64,000 nt of DNA from J054 sp965223095 (GTDB lineage Bacteria > Pseudomonadota > Gammaproteobacteria > Steroidobacterales > GCA-2729495), in NCBI GenBank assembly GCA_965223095.1, contig OZ244979.1:2604001-2668000 (forward strand). The letters run 5' to 3'. The position numbers and the translations under genes are program-made. How positions within the stretch are numbered: position 1 is the first letter of the stretch; each line of letters opens with the position of its first letter. The notes under the pieces were generated by a model, which made no database searches, was not told the origin of the DNA, and was given only the letters and a program-made list of their open reading frames with translations. Shown here piece after piece: positions 34,546 through 43,601 of this stretch.

Positions 34546-35385
34546 CTACTTGGGTATCGCCCCGGCCACGAGTTCTAAAAAATCGGCCTCGGTGTGGATA
34601 TCCGAAATCTCGCGGGCTGAAACCGTGTAACCCAGTTCATTGGCGACGGCTTCATAACGGGGGCGACGATGATTGGCCAAATGTGGAAATACCCAGCTAA
34701 CGAAATGATCGGGTTCAATTTCGTCCGCATTGTCGATTCGATGTTCCTGCAAATATTCCGCAAGCTTAGCGTCGAGAAAATCTTCACGATAGTACAAGGG
34801 CTTGGGATCGCTCACTGCCCGATGCACCAACTCTTCCTCCATATCGGGCCCGGCTCGCAAATACAAAATTAGGGTATGTTCAGCCAGTGTGTGCATCACG
34901 GCTGGATCATCCAACTCAACGATACTGCCACCCGCATCGTTTAAAAAATGATCGTAGCCGTAAATTTCATGGGCCTTGCGAATAAAATCCTGCACGTCCT
35001 GCATGGCCGCGGCTTCTGCCAAGGCATGCAGATGTTGCCGCTGCTTAAATTCCTGCAAGGGGAGTCCACCGTGGTCCGCGCGGCCTAGCTTGCCCAGGAA
35101 AGTGGCTACAGGTTCCAAGTTGTAAACCGAAATATTGTTCGCAATATAGATGGAATCACTGCGTAAGAGATCGCGCAAGAAATCCACTTGCATGGCTTGG
35201 CGCTTGATGTTGTCCAGAATGTGTTCTTCTAGGTACTTGGTACCAATCCGGTAGTCACCAGAATAGTGAAACCAATTCGACTTGGGTACGCTATTGGCCA
35301 GGTGCGTTTTGCCCACGCCGGACATACCCAGCAGGGTGACCGCCTTGCGCGGCCAGCGCAGAAATTCTTCGCGTGACATTCGCAT
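34546..35385 (-). CDS. P-loop ATPase of unknown function
   Basis: 279-residue protein with a Walker A motif GMSGVGKTH soon after the start (about residue 20). No standard Walker B or sensor motif can be assigned with certainty; ILYLRAGPD is a candidate hydrophobic strand. The rest is charged and helical, with PDHFVSWVFPHLANHRRPRYEAVANELGYTVS near the C-terminus. I do not recognise the family. The start is uncertain: ATG 35385 and ATG 35379 are both possible. It follows the HNH endonuclease gene on the same strand and precedes the dehalogenase with 9 bases between. Confidence 0.7.
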   Translation of the reverse strand: MRMSREEFLRWPRKAVTLLGMSGVGKTHLANSVPKSNWFHYSGDYRIGTKYLEEHILDNIKRQAMQVDFLRDLLRSDSIYIANNISVYNLEPVATFLGKLGRADHGGLPLQEFKQRQHLHALAEAAAMQDVQDFIRKAHEIYGYDHFLNDAGGSIVELDDPAVMHTLAEHTLILYLRAGPDMEEELVHRAVSDPKPLYYREDFLDAKLAEYLQEHRIDNADEIEPDHFVSWVFPHLANHRRPRYEAVANELGYTVSAREISDIHTEADFLELVAGAIPK

Positions 35386-35523
35386 GCGGGCATTGTTGCG
35401 TTCAAGGCAGGTCCTTGCAAGGCTAGGGCGCAAAGAGGCCGGCTGGTACCCACTCGCAGGACGTCAATGCCGCCATCATTGCGGCGCTTTCAGCCGCCGC
35501 GCGTGGGCCCTGACCACCGGCTG

Positions 35524-36534
35524 CTAGAGCCCGGCCAGACGGCGATGTAGATCCAAGGACTCGGTGCTGGGTCGATGCTCTTCTTGAGTCGGAAAGCTAA
35601 TGGGCCGCCCGGACAAGATGCGATAATTCGTTTCCAAAATATCGTCGGCCACAATCGTCGTCATGGTCCGTGTATCGATGGCGATCTTGCCCAGATCGAA
35701 CAAGGTATGAATATCAGCCCGCAATAACAAACCATTGGAAGGATGGTGGGTGAACTTGCCGCGATAGGGGACGATATAGGCTGCTTCCAAGGCATCAGCC
35801 GCATCGCAAGCAGTGATGGCGCAGCGATAGTCGTAGGCGGACAGCAGGCGTTTGCGGAAATTGGGATGGCCACGGCGGCGAATGATGCTGTCCACGACAC
35901 CGGCGCGAGCATCCTTGCTATTACCCGATTCAAAGGCTTGTAACCTTTGTTGATCGCGCTCGGACATCTGGATGATGCCGCTCATGTCTAAGATCGGACC
36001 ACCTGCATCGGTATTCAGCAAACGTCGACGCGCAAAGCGGTCCACGCTGCGAAAGTCGGCTTCGATGCGATCAATGACTTCATCATCGAGCTGCCAGAAG
36101 CTATCCTGGCACGGTGGAAAATAGTCCTTGAGTTCATCGTGGGGTAGCGACAATGGAATGGGTTCTGTCAAGAAGAAAATAAACTCTCGAACGTCACCGT
36201 CATCAGCGTCCTTATCCCAAATAGCTCGCGCCGCACGCAGGTTTTCATAACGACCGAGCACTTTTGCGTAATGCCTGAAGGCATTCTTGTAGCTCACCAG
36301 TACGATGTCACCAATGGCCATGTTGAACCACAGTTCGACGCTGTCCGGCCCCGGAGGTAATCCCCAGGCATAAAAGCCGCGTCCCCGCCGCTCGATTTCG
36401 ATTAGCTCGGGATAAGTCGCATCGCTAAAACTGCGGATTATCGTCTGGCGATCAATGGGGTTAATCAGCGATCGTTCCAGATCCCCGTGCTCATGCTGCT
36501 GATCGACCGGCGCAAAAAAGATTTTGGGCATCAA
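35524..36534 (-). CDS. HNH endonuclease with N-terminal EVE/PUA-like domain (candidate)
   Basis: 336-residue protein. The C-terminal region (about 215-300) fits the HNH_2 pattern: GHPNFRKRLLSAYDYRCAITACDAADALEAAYIVPYRG, followed by HHPSNGLLLRADIHTLFDLGKIAID, where Asn-Gly-Leu and the His residues are landmarks. The N-terminal 140 residues (ELWFNMAIGDIVLVSYKNAFRHYAKVLGRYENLRAARAIWD...IFFLTEPIPL) resemble EVE/PUA-like modified-base reader domains. That combination occurs in modification-dependent restriction enzymes. The first part is an inference, the HNH part is firmer. Start M1 or M2 are adjacent. Confidence 0.75.
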   Translation of the reverse strand: MMPKIFFAPVDQQHEHGDLERSLINPIDRQTIIRSFSDATYPELIEIERRGRGFYAWGLPPGPDSVELWFNMAIGDIVLVSYKNAFRHYAKVLGRYENLRAARAIWDKDADDGDVREFIFFLTEPIPLSLPHDELKDYFPPCQDSFWQLDDEVIDRIEADFRSVDRFARRRLLNTDAGGPILDMSGIIQMSERDQQRLQAFESGNSKDARAGVVDSIIRRRGHPNFRKRLLSAYDYRCAITACDAADALEAAYIVPYRGKFTHHPSNGLLLRADIHTLFDLGKIAIDTRTMTTIVADDILETNYRILSGRPISFPTQEEHRPSTESLDLHRRLAGL

Positions 36535-36679
36535 GGATCTCCTGGCACAGCAGAATTATTCAGCGGGTGGACCCGGTTTGCAACGCGGCGGGTGCTACCC
36601 AGCTCAGCTAGAACAGGTATCATTGCCGGCTTTCTGTCAATCAGCCCAGGCCATAGCCTGCATCAGTGAGCTTCGCACC

Positions 36680-39169
36680 ATGACCGACAAGCCGTGGCAG
36701 GTCCATAAATTTGGCGGCTCCAGCCTTGCCGATCCCGATTGTTTTCGCCGGGTTGCCGACATTCTGTTGACGGATGCGCCACCTTGCCAAGCGGTGGTGG
36801 TCTCCGCCATGGGCGGCATGACTGACAGTTTGTTGGCGCTGGTGGCGACAGCAGCAGCCGGCGGAGACGAGTTGGAGACCAGCCTGACGGCCTTGAGCGA
36901 ACGCTACCGCGCGGCCGTGGCAGCGCTGATTGTAAACAAACAAGCCGCCGCCTTATTGACAAGCTTCGACGCGGACCTGACCGACATTCGCGATGTGCTA
37001 CAAGCCGTTAGCTTGTTGCGTTCGGCGGCCGACCGCAGCCGCGACCTCATCGCCGGCTTCGGCGAGCTTTGGTCGTCCCGCCTGCTCGCTGCGCTGCTTC
37101 GGCAGCTCGCACCCGAACGCGGTTTTCCGGGCGAAGTTAGCTGGCTGGACGCGCGTGACCTCATCGTGATTGAGCACAGCGAGTTGGGCCCCACGGTGCT
37201 CTGGGATCGCTCTAGCGACAACGCGAGCCGACATTTCCCCGCAACATTTAAGGGCATCACCGTGGTGACCGGTTTTATCGCCGCCGATGCCGATGGCTTG
37301 CACACCACCTTGGGCCGCAACGGCAGTGATTTTTCCGCCTCCATCGTCGGTGCCTTGTTAAACGCTGAGCGCATCAGTATTTGGACCGACGTGGATGGCG
37401 TCATGAGCGCGGATCCCAATCGTGTGCCGGAAGCCGCTGTCATCGACAAGCTGACCTACAACGAAGCGATGGAGTTGGCCTACTTCGGTGCGAAAGTCAT
37501 TCATCCGCAAACTATGTCACCGGCAATTGCGCAACAGATCCCGATTTGGATCCGCAATAGTTTCAATCCGCTGGCGCCAGGCTCCTGTATCGGTGGCGAC
37601 AGCAACGGCCAAGAACTGATCAAGGGCGTTACTTCCATCGAAGGGGTGACGCTCGTGAACTTGGAAGGCGCGGGCATGATTGGCGTACCCGGAACGGCAG
37701 ACCGCTTATTCGGCGCGCTGCGTGACGCAAGTATCTCGGTGATCCTGATATCCCAGGCTAGTTCGGAACATTCCATTTGTTTCGCGGTGCCAGAACGCCA
37801 TGCCAAGACGGTTGAGCAGGTGGTGCGGCGAGCCTTCGAAATCGAAATGGAGCAAGGCCAGATCAACAGCGTCGCCCGGCAGGATAATTGCGCCATCATC
37901 GCCGTTGTGGGCGACGGCATGGCTGGGATACCCGGCATCGCGGCCAAGTTTCTTGCCACCTTGGGCAATGCAGGTATCAATGTTCGCGCCATCGCCCAGG
38001 GTTCTTCCGAGCGCAATATATCGGTCGTGATCGACGGCGAGGAAGCAACTCGCGCGCTGCGCGCCGCGCATTCGGGTTTCTACCTATCCGCCAAAACCAT
38101 TTCCGTGGGTTTAGTCGGTCCTGGCAATGTCGGTGGCGTTTTGCTGGATCAGATGGCCGCCGAAGCCAAAACCCTGCGTGACGAATTCGGTTTAGACATT
38201 CGTGTGCGCGGTATCGCCAGTTCCAAGCGCATGCTCTTGGCCGAGCAGCGCGTTGATATCACCAACTGGCGCTCGGCCTTCGAGGCTAATGCGGTAGCCA
38301 TCGACTGGGATCGATTTATCAAGCACGTCAACGCTGATCATTTACCCCATGCGGCCGTGGTGGATTGTTCGGCCAGCGATGAGGTGGCGGATCGATACCT
38401 TGACTGGTTCGGCCAGGGGGTGCATGTCGTCACACCCAACAAAAAAGCTCACAGCGGCAGGCTTGACTACTATCGCAAACTGCTGCAAGTGAGACGCAGT
38501 CACAATGCTCATTTCCTCTACGAGACCACGGTTGGCGCCGGTTTGCCGATTATCGAAACCTTGCGCGATCTGAAGCGCACGGGGGATGAGATTCAAAGTA
38601 TTGAAGGCATTTTTTCCGGCACCTTGGCCTATCTGTTCAATGTTTTCGACGGCAGCAAACCGTTTTCGAGCATCGTTCGCGAAGCCTGCGATAGCGGCTA
38701 CACCGAACCGGATCCCCGGGATGATTTATCGGGCATGGATGTCGCGCGCAAGGTCATCATTTTAGGCCGGGAAATCGGTATGGAGCTCGAACTGAGCGAC
38801 CTGCAAGTTGAAAGTCTGGTCCCGGACAAGTTGGCCGGTGAGAGTATCGAGGGCTTCCTAGATGCCTTGCCGGACTACGATGAGCAAATGTTAGGCCGCT
38901 GGCGTGCCGCGAGCGAAGCTGGCCAAGTGCTGCGCTACGTTGGCCGTCTGAGCAAGTCCGAAGGTGCTAGCGTGACGCTGCAAGCTTTGCCAGCGCAGCA
39001 CCCGTTCGCGCGCATGAATTTGACCGACAATATCGTGCGCTACGAAACCTCGCGCTACAGCGAGAACCCGTTGGTCGTACAGGGGCCTGGAGCAGGCCCG
39101 GCGGTAACGGCGGCCGGCGTTTTCGCGGACCTTTTGCGGCTGACAACTTACTTGGGCGCGGGACGCTAA
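36680..39169 (+). CDS. thrA: bifunctional aspartokinase / homoserine dehydrogenase (ThrA type)
   Basis: 829-residue fused enzyme catalysing the first and third steps of threonine and methionine synthesis. The kinase domain starts with VHKFGGSSLAD, keeps GRNGSDFSAS and WTDVDGVMSADP, and is followed by two ACT-like regulatory segments (ISVILISQASSEHSI; GINVRAIAQGSSERNISVVID). The dehydrogenase starts near residue 475 with VGLVGPGNVGGVLL and has TVGAGLPIIETLRD and GIFSGTLAYLF. Start at ATG 36680; length close to E. coli ThrA (820). thrC follows after 84 bases, but no thrB lies between. Confidence 0.95.
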   Translation: MTDKPWQVHKFGGSSLADPDCFRRVADILLTDAPPCQAVVVSAMGGMTDSLLALVATAAAGGDELETSLTALSERYRAAVAALIVNKQAAALLTSFDADLTDIRDVLQAVSLLRSAADRSRDLIAGFGELWSSRLLAALLRQLAPERGFPGEVSWLDARDLIVIEHSELGPTVLWDRSSDNASRHFPATFKGITVVTGFIAADADGLHTTLGRNGSDFSASIVGALLNAERISIWTDVDGVMSADPNRVPEAAVIDKLTYNEAMELAYFGAKVIHPQTMSPAIAQQIPIWIRNSFNPLAPGSCIGGDSNGQELIKGVTSIEGVTLVNLEGAGMIGVPGTADRLFGALRDASISVILISQASSEHSICFAVPERHAKTVEQVVRRAFEIEMEQGQINSVARQDNCAIIAVVGDGMAGIPGIAAKFLATLGNAGINVRAIAQGSSERNISVVIDGEEATRALRAAHSGFYLSAKTISVGLVGPGNVGGVLLDQMAAEAKTLRDEFGLDIRVRGIASSKRMLLAEQRVDITNWRSAFEANAVAIDWDRFIKHVNADHLPHAAVVDCSASDEVADRYLDWFGQGVHVVTPNKKAHSGRLDYYRKLLQVRRSHNAHFLYETTVGAGLPIIETLRDLKRTGDEIQSIEGIFSGTLAYLFNVFDGSKPFSSIVREACDSGYTEPDPRDDLSGMDVARKVIILGREIGMELELSDLQVESLVPDKLAGESIEGFLDALPDYDEQMLGRWRAASEAGQVLRYVGRLSKSEGASVTLQALPAQHPFARMNLTDNIVRYETSRYSENPLVVQGPGAGPAVTAAGVFADLLRLTTYLGAGR

Positions 39170-39253
39170 CAACAGCTTGTAAGCCTATACTGGGCGAGGA
39201 CGCTTAGCAGACATGGTCAGCGCGGATTACAAGACTCAATAGATTTAGCCATC

Positions 39254-40555
39254 ATGCAATTCACCAGCACCCGCGACACCTCGACCGTTGCGCTAGAGCA
39301 AGCCATCATGAGCGGCACGGCGCCCGATGGCGGCCTGTACGTGCCAGAGTCATTGCCTACATTTGTGGCCGATGACTTTAGTGACTGCGAAGATTTTCCT
39401 CGCATCGCACAGCGGTTGCTCACACCGTTCTTCGCTGACTCAAGTTTAGCCAATGAACTCGGCGAAATTTGTCGCGACGCATTGAATTTCCCAGTACCCT
39501 TGCAGCCTTTGGAAGCGGGAGAGGCACCCTTATCGGTGCTGGAAATGTTTCATGGGCCCACCGCGGCCTTTAAAGATGTCGGCGCAAGATTTCTGGCGGC
39601 CTGCATGGCGCGAATCGTCGCCCAAGGCCAGTACGCCAAACCGCCCGTAACAATTCTGGTGGCCACATCCGGAGACACCGGCGGCGCGGTCGCGGCCGCT
39701 TTTCACAAGCGCCCCGGCCTACGTGTGGTGGTCTTGTTTCCCGATGGACGCGTTTCGCCCCGCCAGCAGCATCAACTCACATGCTGGGGCGATAATGTCA
39801 TCTCTCTCGCGATACGCGGTGAATTCGATGACTGTCAGCGCCTGGTAAAAGAAGCCTTCGCCGATGAAACGCTAAGTAGCCAGCATAGCCTATGCTCGGC
39901 CAACAGTATCAATGTCGGCCGCCTGCTGCCGCAGGCCGCTTACTATGCGAAAGCCAGTCTTGAACATTGGCGCCAGACCGGCAAACCCACGAGTTTTATT
40001 ATCCCAACCGGTAACTTAGGCAACGGTTTTGCCTGCGTTTGGGCCCGCCGTATGGGCCTACCCATCGAGCAGATCGTCTTCGCCACGAACGCCAATAAGA
40101 CTATTCCGGATTTTCTGCGCAGTGGCGCTTGGCAACCACGGCCAAGCATCGCCACCTTGGCCTCGGCCATGGACGTGGGCGATCCCAGCAACATGGAACG
40201 GCTCAGGGCCTTGTTGGGCGGCGCGGACAGTATCGGGCGGGAGATTCGCGCCTGGCCGGTGAGCGATGACGTGATTCGAGAAACTATTCAGGATGAGTAC
40301 CGGCGTCATAAGACGGCCTGGTGTCCGCATACCGCAACGGCCTTGCATGTCTATCGCAACTTGAATTCGCGGGATCGGACTGGGCGACATTGGGCTGTGG
40401 TCGCCACCGCCCATGCGGCAAAATTCGATACCATCGTCGAGCCTTTGTTAGACCTGAAAATAGCGGTGCCAACAGAGCTCGCACAACTTTTGGATTCGCC
40501 CAGTCGGTTCGTGACGGTGGATCCTGTGCTCAGTGAACTGGCAACCGCGCTCTGA
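39254..40555 (+). CDS. thrC: threonine synthase
   Basis: 433-residue PLP enzyme that converts O-phosphohomoserine to threonine. N-terminus RDTSTVALEQAIMSGTAPDGGLYVPE is typical. The PLP Lys is in HGPTAAFKDVGARF, and SGDTGGAVAAAF, SANSINVGRLLPQ and the Gly-rich PTGNLGNGFA loop match the enterobacterial type. Transcribed with thrA; the downstream NERD gene may also be in the unit (26 bases). Confidence 0.95.
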   Translation: MQFTSTRDTSTVALEQAIMSGTAPDGGLYVPESLPTFVADDFSDCEDFPRIAQRLLTPFFADSSLANELGEICRDALNFPVPLQPLEAGEAPLSVLEMFHGPTAAFKDVGARFLAACMARIVAQGQYAKPPVTILVATSGDTGGAVAAAFHKRPGLRVVVLFPDGRVSPRQQHQLTCWGDNVISLAIRGEFDDCQRLVKEAFADETLSSQHSLCSANSINVGRLLPQAAYYAKASLEHWRQTGKPTSFIIPTGNLGNGFACVWARRMGLPIEQIVFATNANKTIPDFLRSGAWQPRPSIATLASAMDVGDPSNMERLRALLGGADSIGREIRAWPVSDDVIRETIQDEYRRHKTAWCPHTATALHVYRNLNSRDRTGRHWAVVATAHAAKFDTIVEPLLDLKIAVPTELAQLLDSPSRFVTVDPVLSELATAL

Positions 40556-40581
40556 GCTTTGACTAAACCCAAGGGCACTTC

Positions 40582-41178
40582 ATGCCGGGACTCGACAGTA
40601 ATTCGCAGCCTTTGCTACTACTAGTCGGCTTAGTAGTCGCCATGTTTGCTGTGCTGATTGTACTTTACCTGCGTCGCAAACGTTCGGAACGCAGTTCGTT
40701 GCTACGCCTAAGACGCGTGACCGACGAGCTACTAAGCGATTTTATTATTCCGAACAGTGATGACGGCGAGATTCATATCGAACATGCCGCGCTAACACCC
40801 AGTGGTATTTTAGTCTTGGATATGAAAGACGTGAAGGGCAATGTTTTTGGCAGCGATGCCATGCAAGACTGGACCGTGCTCGCCGATCAGCGTCGCTTTA
40901 CTTTTAGCAACCCGCAACAATTTCTCTACGACCGCATGGCTGCGGTCCAGCGGCTACTGCCCAATGTGCCGGTGCGCGGCTTTGTGGTTTTTTCCGCCGG
41001 TGCCGAATTTTCCAAAGGCTTGCCCAGCAACGTGATCTTGTTCGATGATCTGGTTAAACAAGAAGATGCCGCCCGCGATCCCAAAAACCGGACCGCGGAA
41101 AACTATCGCGTTGCCTGGGATCAGCTGCGACACGAAGCGGTCACGGCACAGGTGGATCATCTGATTCGAGAAGGCTAG
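40582..41178 (+). CDS. NERD-domain (nuclease-related) membrane-anchored protein
   Basis: 198-residue protein with one N-terminal membrane helix (about 9-28) followed by basic residues and a NERD-type domain: EIHIEHAALTPSGILVLDMKDVKGNVFGSDAMQDWTV resembles the conserved Asp-His, GI-x-V-x-x-x-K and Trp pattern. NERD proteins are thought to be nuclease-like, and no role is established. The family's key Lys is within DMKD. ATG start 26 bases after thrC. Confidence 0.72.
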   Translation: MPGLDSNSQPLLLLVGLVVAMFAVLIVLYLRRKRSERSSLLRLRRVTDELLSDFIIPNSDDGEIHIEHAALTPSGILVLDMKDVKGNVFGSDAMQDWTVLADQRRFTFSNPQQFLYDRMAAVQRLLPNVPVRGFVVFSAGAEFSKGLPSNVILFDDLVKQEDAARDPKNRTAENYRVAWDQLRHEAVTAQVDHLIREG

Positions 41179-41207
41179 GCGGGTCGACCGTAAAGCCTAA
41201 GCTCAGA

Positions 41208-42029
41208 CTACTCCGTCGCATCCACAGGATCTAAATTGAAAAGCGCCTCGGTATTGTGCGTGGCGGATACGGCAAGTTCGGCCGGTGAACAATCCATGTA
41301 AGCCGCCGCCGTGCGTAAGATATGCGGCAAGTACGCTGGTTCGTTACGCCGACCTCTCGGTTTGTCGGGCAAGTCGCGGGGCAACAGGTAGGGCGCATCG
41401 GTTTCCAACATGACGCGATCCCGCGGGAGGTAACTAACGGCCTCGCGCAGTTCCGCCGCTCGGCGTTCGTCGCATATCCAGCCGGTAATCCCCACATACA
41501 GGCCTAGATCGAGATAAGCTTTCAGTTCCTTTGGCCCGGCGGTGAAACAGTGCGCAACACCGCCTGGCAAATACCCAACGTAGTCGCGCAACCGCGGCAG
41601 AAAATCCTCATGGGCGTCGCGTTGATGCAGAAAAACTGGACGCTGCAATTTGGCCGCCAGCGCCAGCTGACTTTCGAAGGCACTGATTTGCGCATCTCGA
41701 GGCGAAAAATTACGAAAAAAATCCAATCCGCACTCGCCAATGGCCACAACCCCGGGCCGGGTGGCAATGGCTTGCAAATCTGAAACCTGTTCGTCGACGA
41801 ATTCTTCGGCATGATGAGGATGCACGCCCGCGGTGGCATACAGCCTGCCCGGGTAGTCCGCGGCTAGGGTCGCCGCGGATTTGCTGCCGGACAGGCTAGC
41901 GCCCGTCACGATGAGACGAGAAACCCCCGCCCCGACGGCTCGCGATAGCACCGCGGGCATATCGGGCGCGAAGCTTTCATGGGTCAGGTTGACCCCAATG
42001 TCAATCAAGTCGATAGTTTCGTTCAGCAT
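41208..42029 (-). CDS. tatD: TatD-family metal-dependent DNase
   Basis: 273-residue TIM-barrel nuclease close to E. coli TatD, which acts as a 3'-5' exonuclease. Shared segments: DIGVNLTHESF, TGASLSGSK, TAGVHPHHAEEF, VAIGECGLDFFRNFSPRDAQ with the metal-binding Glu, HQRDAHEDF, VAHCFTAG, YVGITGWICDERR and LETDAPYLLPRDLPDKPRGRRNEPAYLPHI. ATG 42029 is preferred; a GTG 24 bases upstream is possible. It converges with the upstream NERD gene. Confidence 0.94.
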   Translation of the reverse strand: MLNETIDLIDIGVNLTHESFAPDMPAVLSRAVGAGVSRLIVTGASLSGSKSAATLAADYPGRLYATAGVHPHHAEEFVDEQVSDLQAIATRPGVVAIGECGLDFFRNFSPRDAQISAFESQLALAAKLQRPVFLHQRDAHEDFLPRLRDYVGYLPGGVAHCFTAGPKELKAYLDLGLYVGITGWICDERRAAELREAVSYLPRDRVMLETDAPYLLPRDLPDKPRGRRNEPAYLPHILRTAAAYMDCSPAELAVSATHNTEALFNLDPVDATE

Positions 42030-42091
42030 GCCGACATCGTACTCGTCATACACTGACTAATTGCAACTTTAAAGATATTCAAGCTTAGATC

Positions 42092-42862
42092 ATGAAGGAA
42101 ATAACCGTGCAAAAAAGCTCGCTCGCTGGCGCCACAACACTACCGGGGCTATGGGCAATCCTGTGCCTGCTGCTTGTCAACGCGGTCTATGCTGAAAGCG
42201 ATCTTGCAGAGTTGCGCGATCAGCTCGACGCCCATGTGATTCTCGGTGACGAGGTGGCTATCAACCAAATCATCGCGCGGTTAGAGGGCCATAAAAGTGC
42301 TCTGGGCGACTACTATCGTGCCTATGCCCACTATCGGCTGGGGGAATTAAGCTTCGACCGCAAAAAACTGGCCAAGGGCCACTTGAACGACTGCATTAAA
42401 ATTCTAAAAAAGCGCTTGAAGACCGACACCGACTTTGCTGAAGCGCTCGCACTAAAAGCGACCTGCTACGGCGTGAGCGCGCCCTTTTATATGCTGCGGG
42501 CGGCGACGAGGGGTATGGCTGCTAATGGGGCTATGGAAAAAGCGATGGCCATCGACGCCATGAATCCCCGCGTGATTTTGGCAGAGGCCATTAGCCTGTA
42601 CTTTCGCCCGTCAGCCTTTGGTGGCGATAAAGAAGAAGCCGCGAAACGGCTCGACGATGCCATCGAGCAATTTGCCGACTACGCGCCAGCGACCGAAGAA
42701 CATCCGGTTTGGGGTGAAGCGGAAGCCTGGCTGTATAAGTCTCGGGTGATGAAAGATCTGGATAATCTTGCCGAGGCCAACAAAGCCATGGACCAGGCGC
42801 TCAGTCTGGCGCCGGGTTATCGCGCCGCGGAGTTGGAAGTGCCGAACCTTCGTTTGGATTAA
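42092..42862 (+). CDS. exported TPR-like protein of unknown function
   Basis: 256-residue protein with a probable N-terminal signal peptide (hydrophobic LWAILCLLLVNAVYA, cleavage near Ala34) and several helical repeat pairs of TPR type, for example YYRAYAHYRLGELSFDRKKLAKGH, ILAEAISLYFRP and EAEAWLYKSRVMKDLDNLAEANKAMDQALSLAPGY. Likely periplasmic or membrane-associated scaffold. No specific family was recognised. Its stop overlaps the stop of the convergent sirtuin gene by four bases. Confidence 0.75.
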   Translation: MKEITVQKSSLAGATTLPGLWAILCLLLVNAVYAESDLAELRDQLDAHVILGDEVAINQIIARLEGHKSALGDYYRAYAHYRLGELSFDRKKLAKGHLNDCIKILKKRLKTDTDFAEALALKATCYGVSAPFYMLRAATRGMAANGAMEKAMAIDAMNPRVILAEAISLYFRPSAFGGDKEEAAKRLDDAIEQFADYAPATEEHPVWGEAEAWLYKSRVMKDLDNLAEANKAMDQALSLAPGYRAAELEVPNLRLD

Positions 42863-43581
42863 TACGCCCTGAGTGCCTGCAGCAAATTTGGCAGTTGCTC
42901 CGCGGCCGAACCGAGCAGGTGGTCATCCGCGAGGTCGGTCAATGGGGTTGATTGAGTGTTGGCCTCAACAATGTGGGCACCGTTGCGCTTGGCAATGTCG
43001 GCCAAGCTAGCCGCCGGATAAACCTGGCCGGCCGTGCCGGCGAGGAGCAATGCGTCGCAATCCTCAGCCGCCCGCAGACTGGCACGCAGGATGGCGGGTG
43101 GAATGGCTTCACCAAACCAAACCACATCGGGCCGCAAAGGCTTGGCACACTGTGGGCAGGGTCGGGGCAGCGTTTCGTGAATGCCGGGATCGGATTGCAG
43201 GCCGTGGGCCGGGCATCGATCGCGGTGGATATTACCATGAAATTCGAGGACTGGCGTGCTTCCGGCGCGTTGATGGAGTCCATCAACATTTTGTGTAACC
43301 AGCGTGACTTGCGGCAATACAATCTGCAGCTCAGCGATGGCGAAGTGCGCCGGGTTGGGCGCCACCGAATTGATCAAATCGCGTCGCCATTGGTACCAGG
43401 CCGACACCAGGTCCGGATCCCGGTCAAACGCTTCCTGGGTCGCCAAGTCCTCGGGACGAAAGCGGGCCCACAGCCCCGTACCCGCATCGCGGAAGGTGGG
43501 AATGCCGCTGGCAGCCGATACACCAGAGCCCGTTAGCACCAGCAGATGCCGCGCGTCGCGCAGAATATTCAGCAACGCCAC
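42859..43581 (-). CDS. cobB: sirtuin NAD-dependent protein deacylase
   Basis: 240-residue Sir2-family enzyme that removes acyl groups from lysines using NAD. Motifs: LTGSGVSAASGIPTFRDAGTGLW (NAD binding; GSG where GAG is usual), TQNVDGLHQRAGS, EFHGNIHRDRCP with the catalytic His, PDVVWFGEAIP and a late GTAGQVYPAA. The zinc site looks incomplete: the first pair reads Cys-Pro-Ala-His in place of Cys-x2-Cys, while CPQC supplies the second pair. It follows acnA on the same strand. Confidence 0.92.
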   Translation of the reverse strand: MALLNILRDARHLLVLTGSGVSAASGIPTFRDAGTGLWARFRPEDLATQEAFDRDPDLVSAWYQWRRDLINSVAPNPAHFAIAELQIVLPQVTLVTQNVDGLHQRAGSTPVLEFHGNIHRDRCPAHGLQSDPGIHETLPRPCPQCAKPLRPDVVWFGEAIPPAILRASLRAAEDCDALLLAGTAGQVYPAASLADIAKRNGAHIVEANTQSTPLTDLADDHLLGSAAEQLPNLLQALRAY

Positions 43582-43601
43582 GGACAGGCTGCCCAGCTGA
43601 T

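Noticed and set aside
36524..36679. Extended start for thrA
   Set aside because: The extra residues are not aspartokinase-like and overlap the start of the divergent HNH gene; ATG 36680 gives the family's length.
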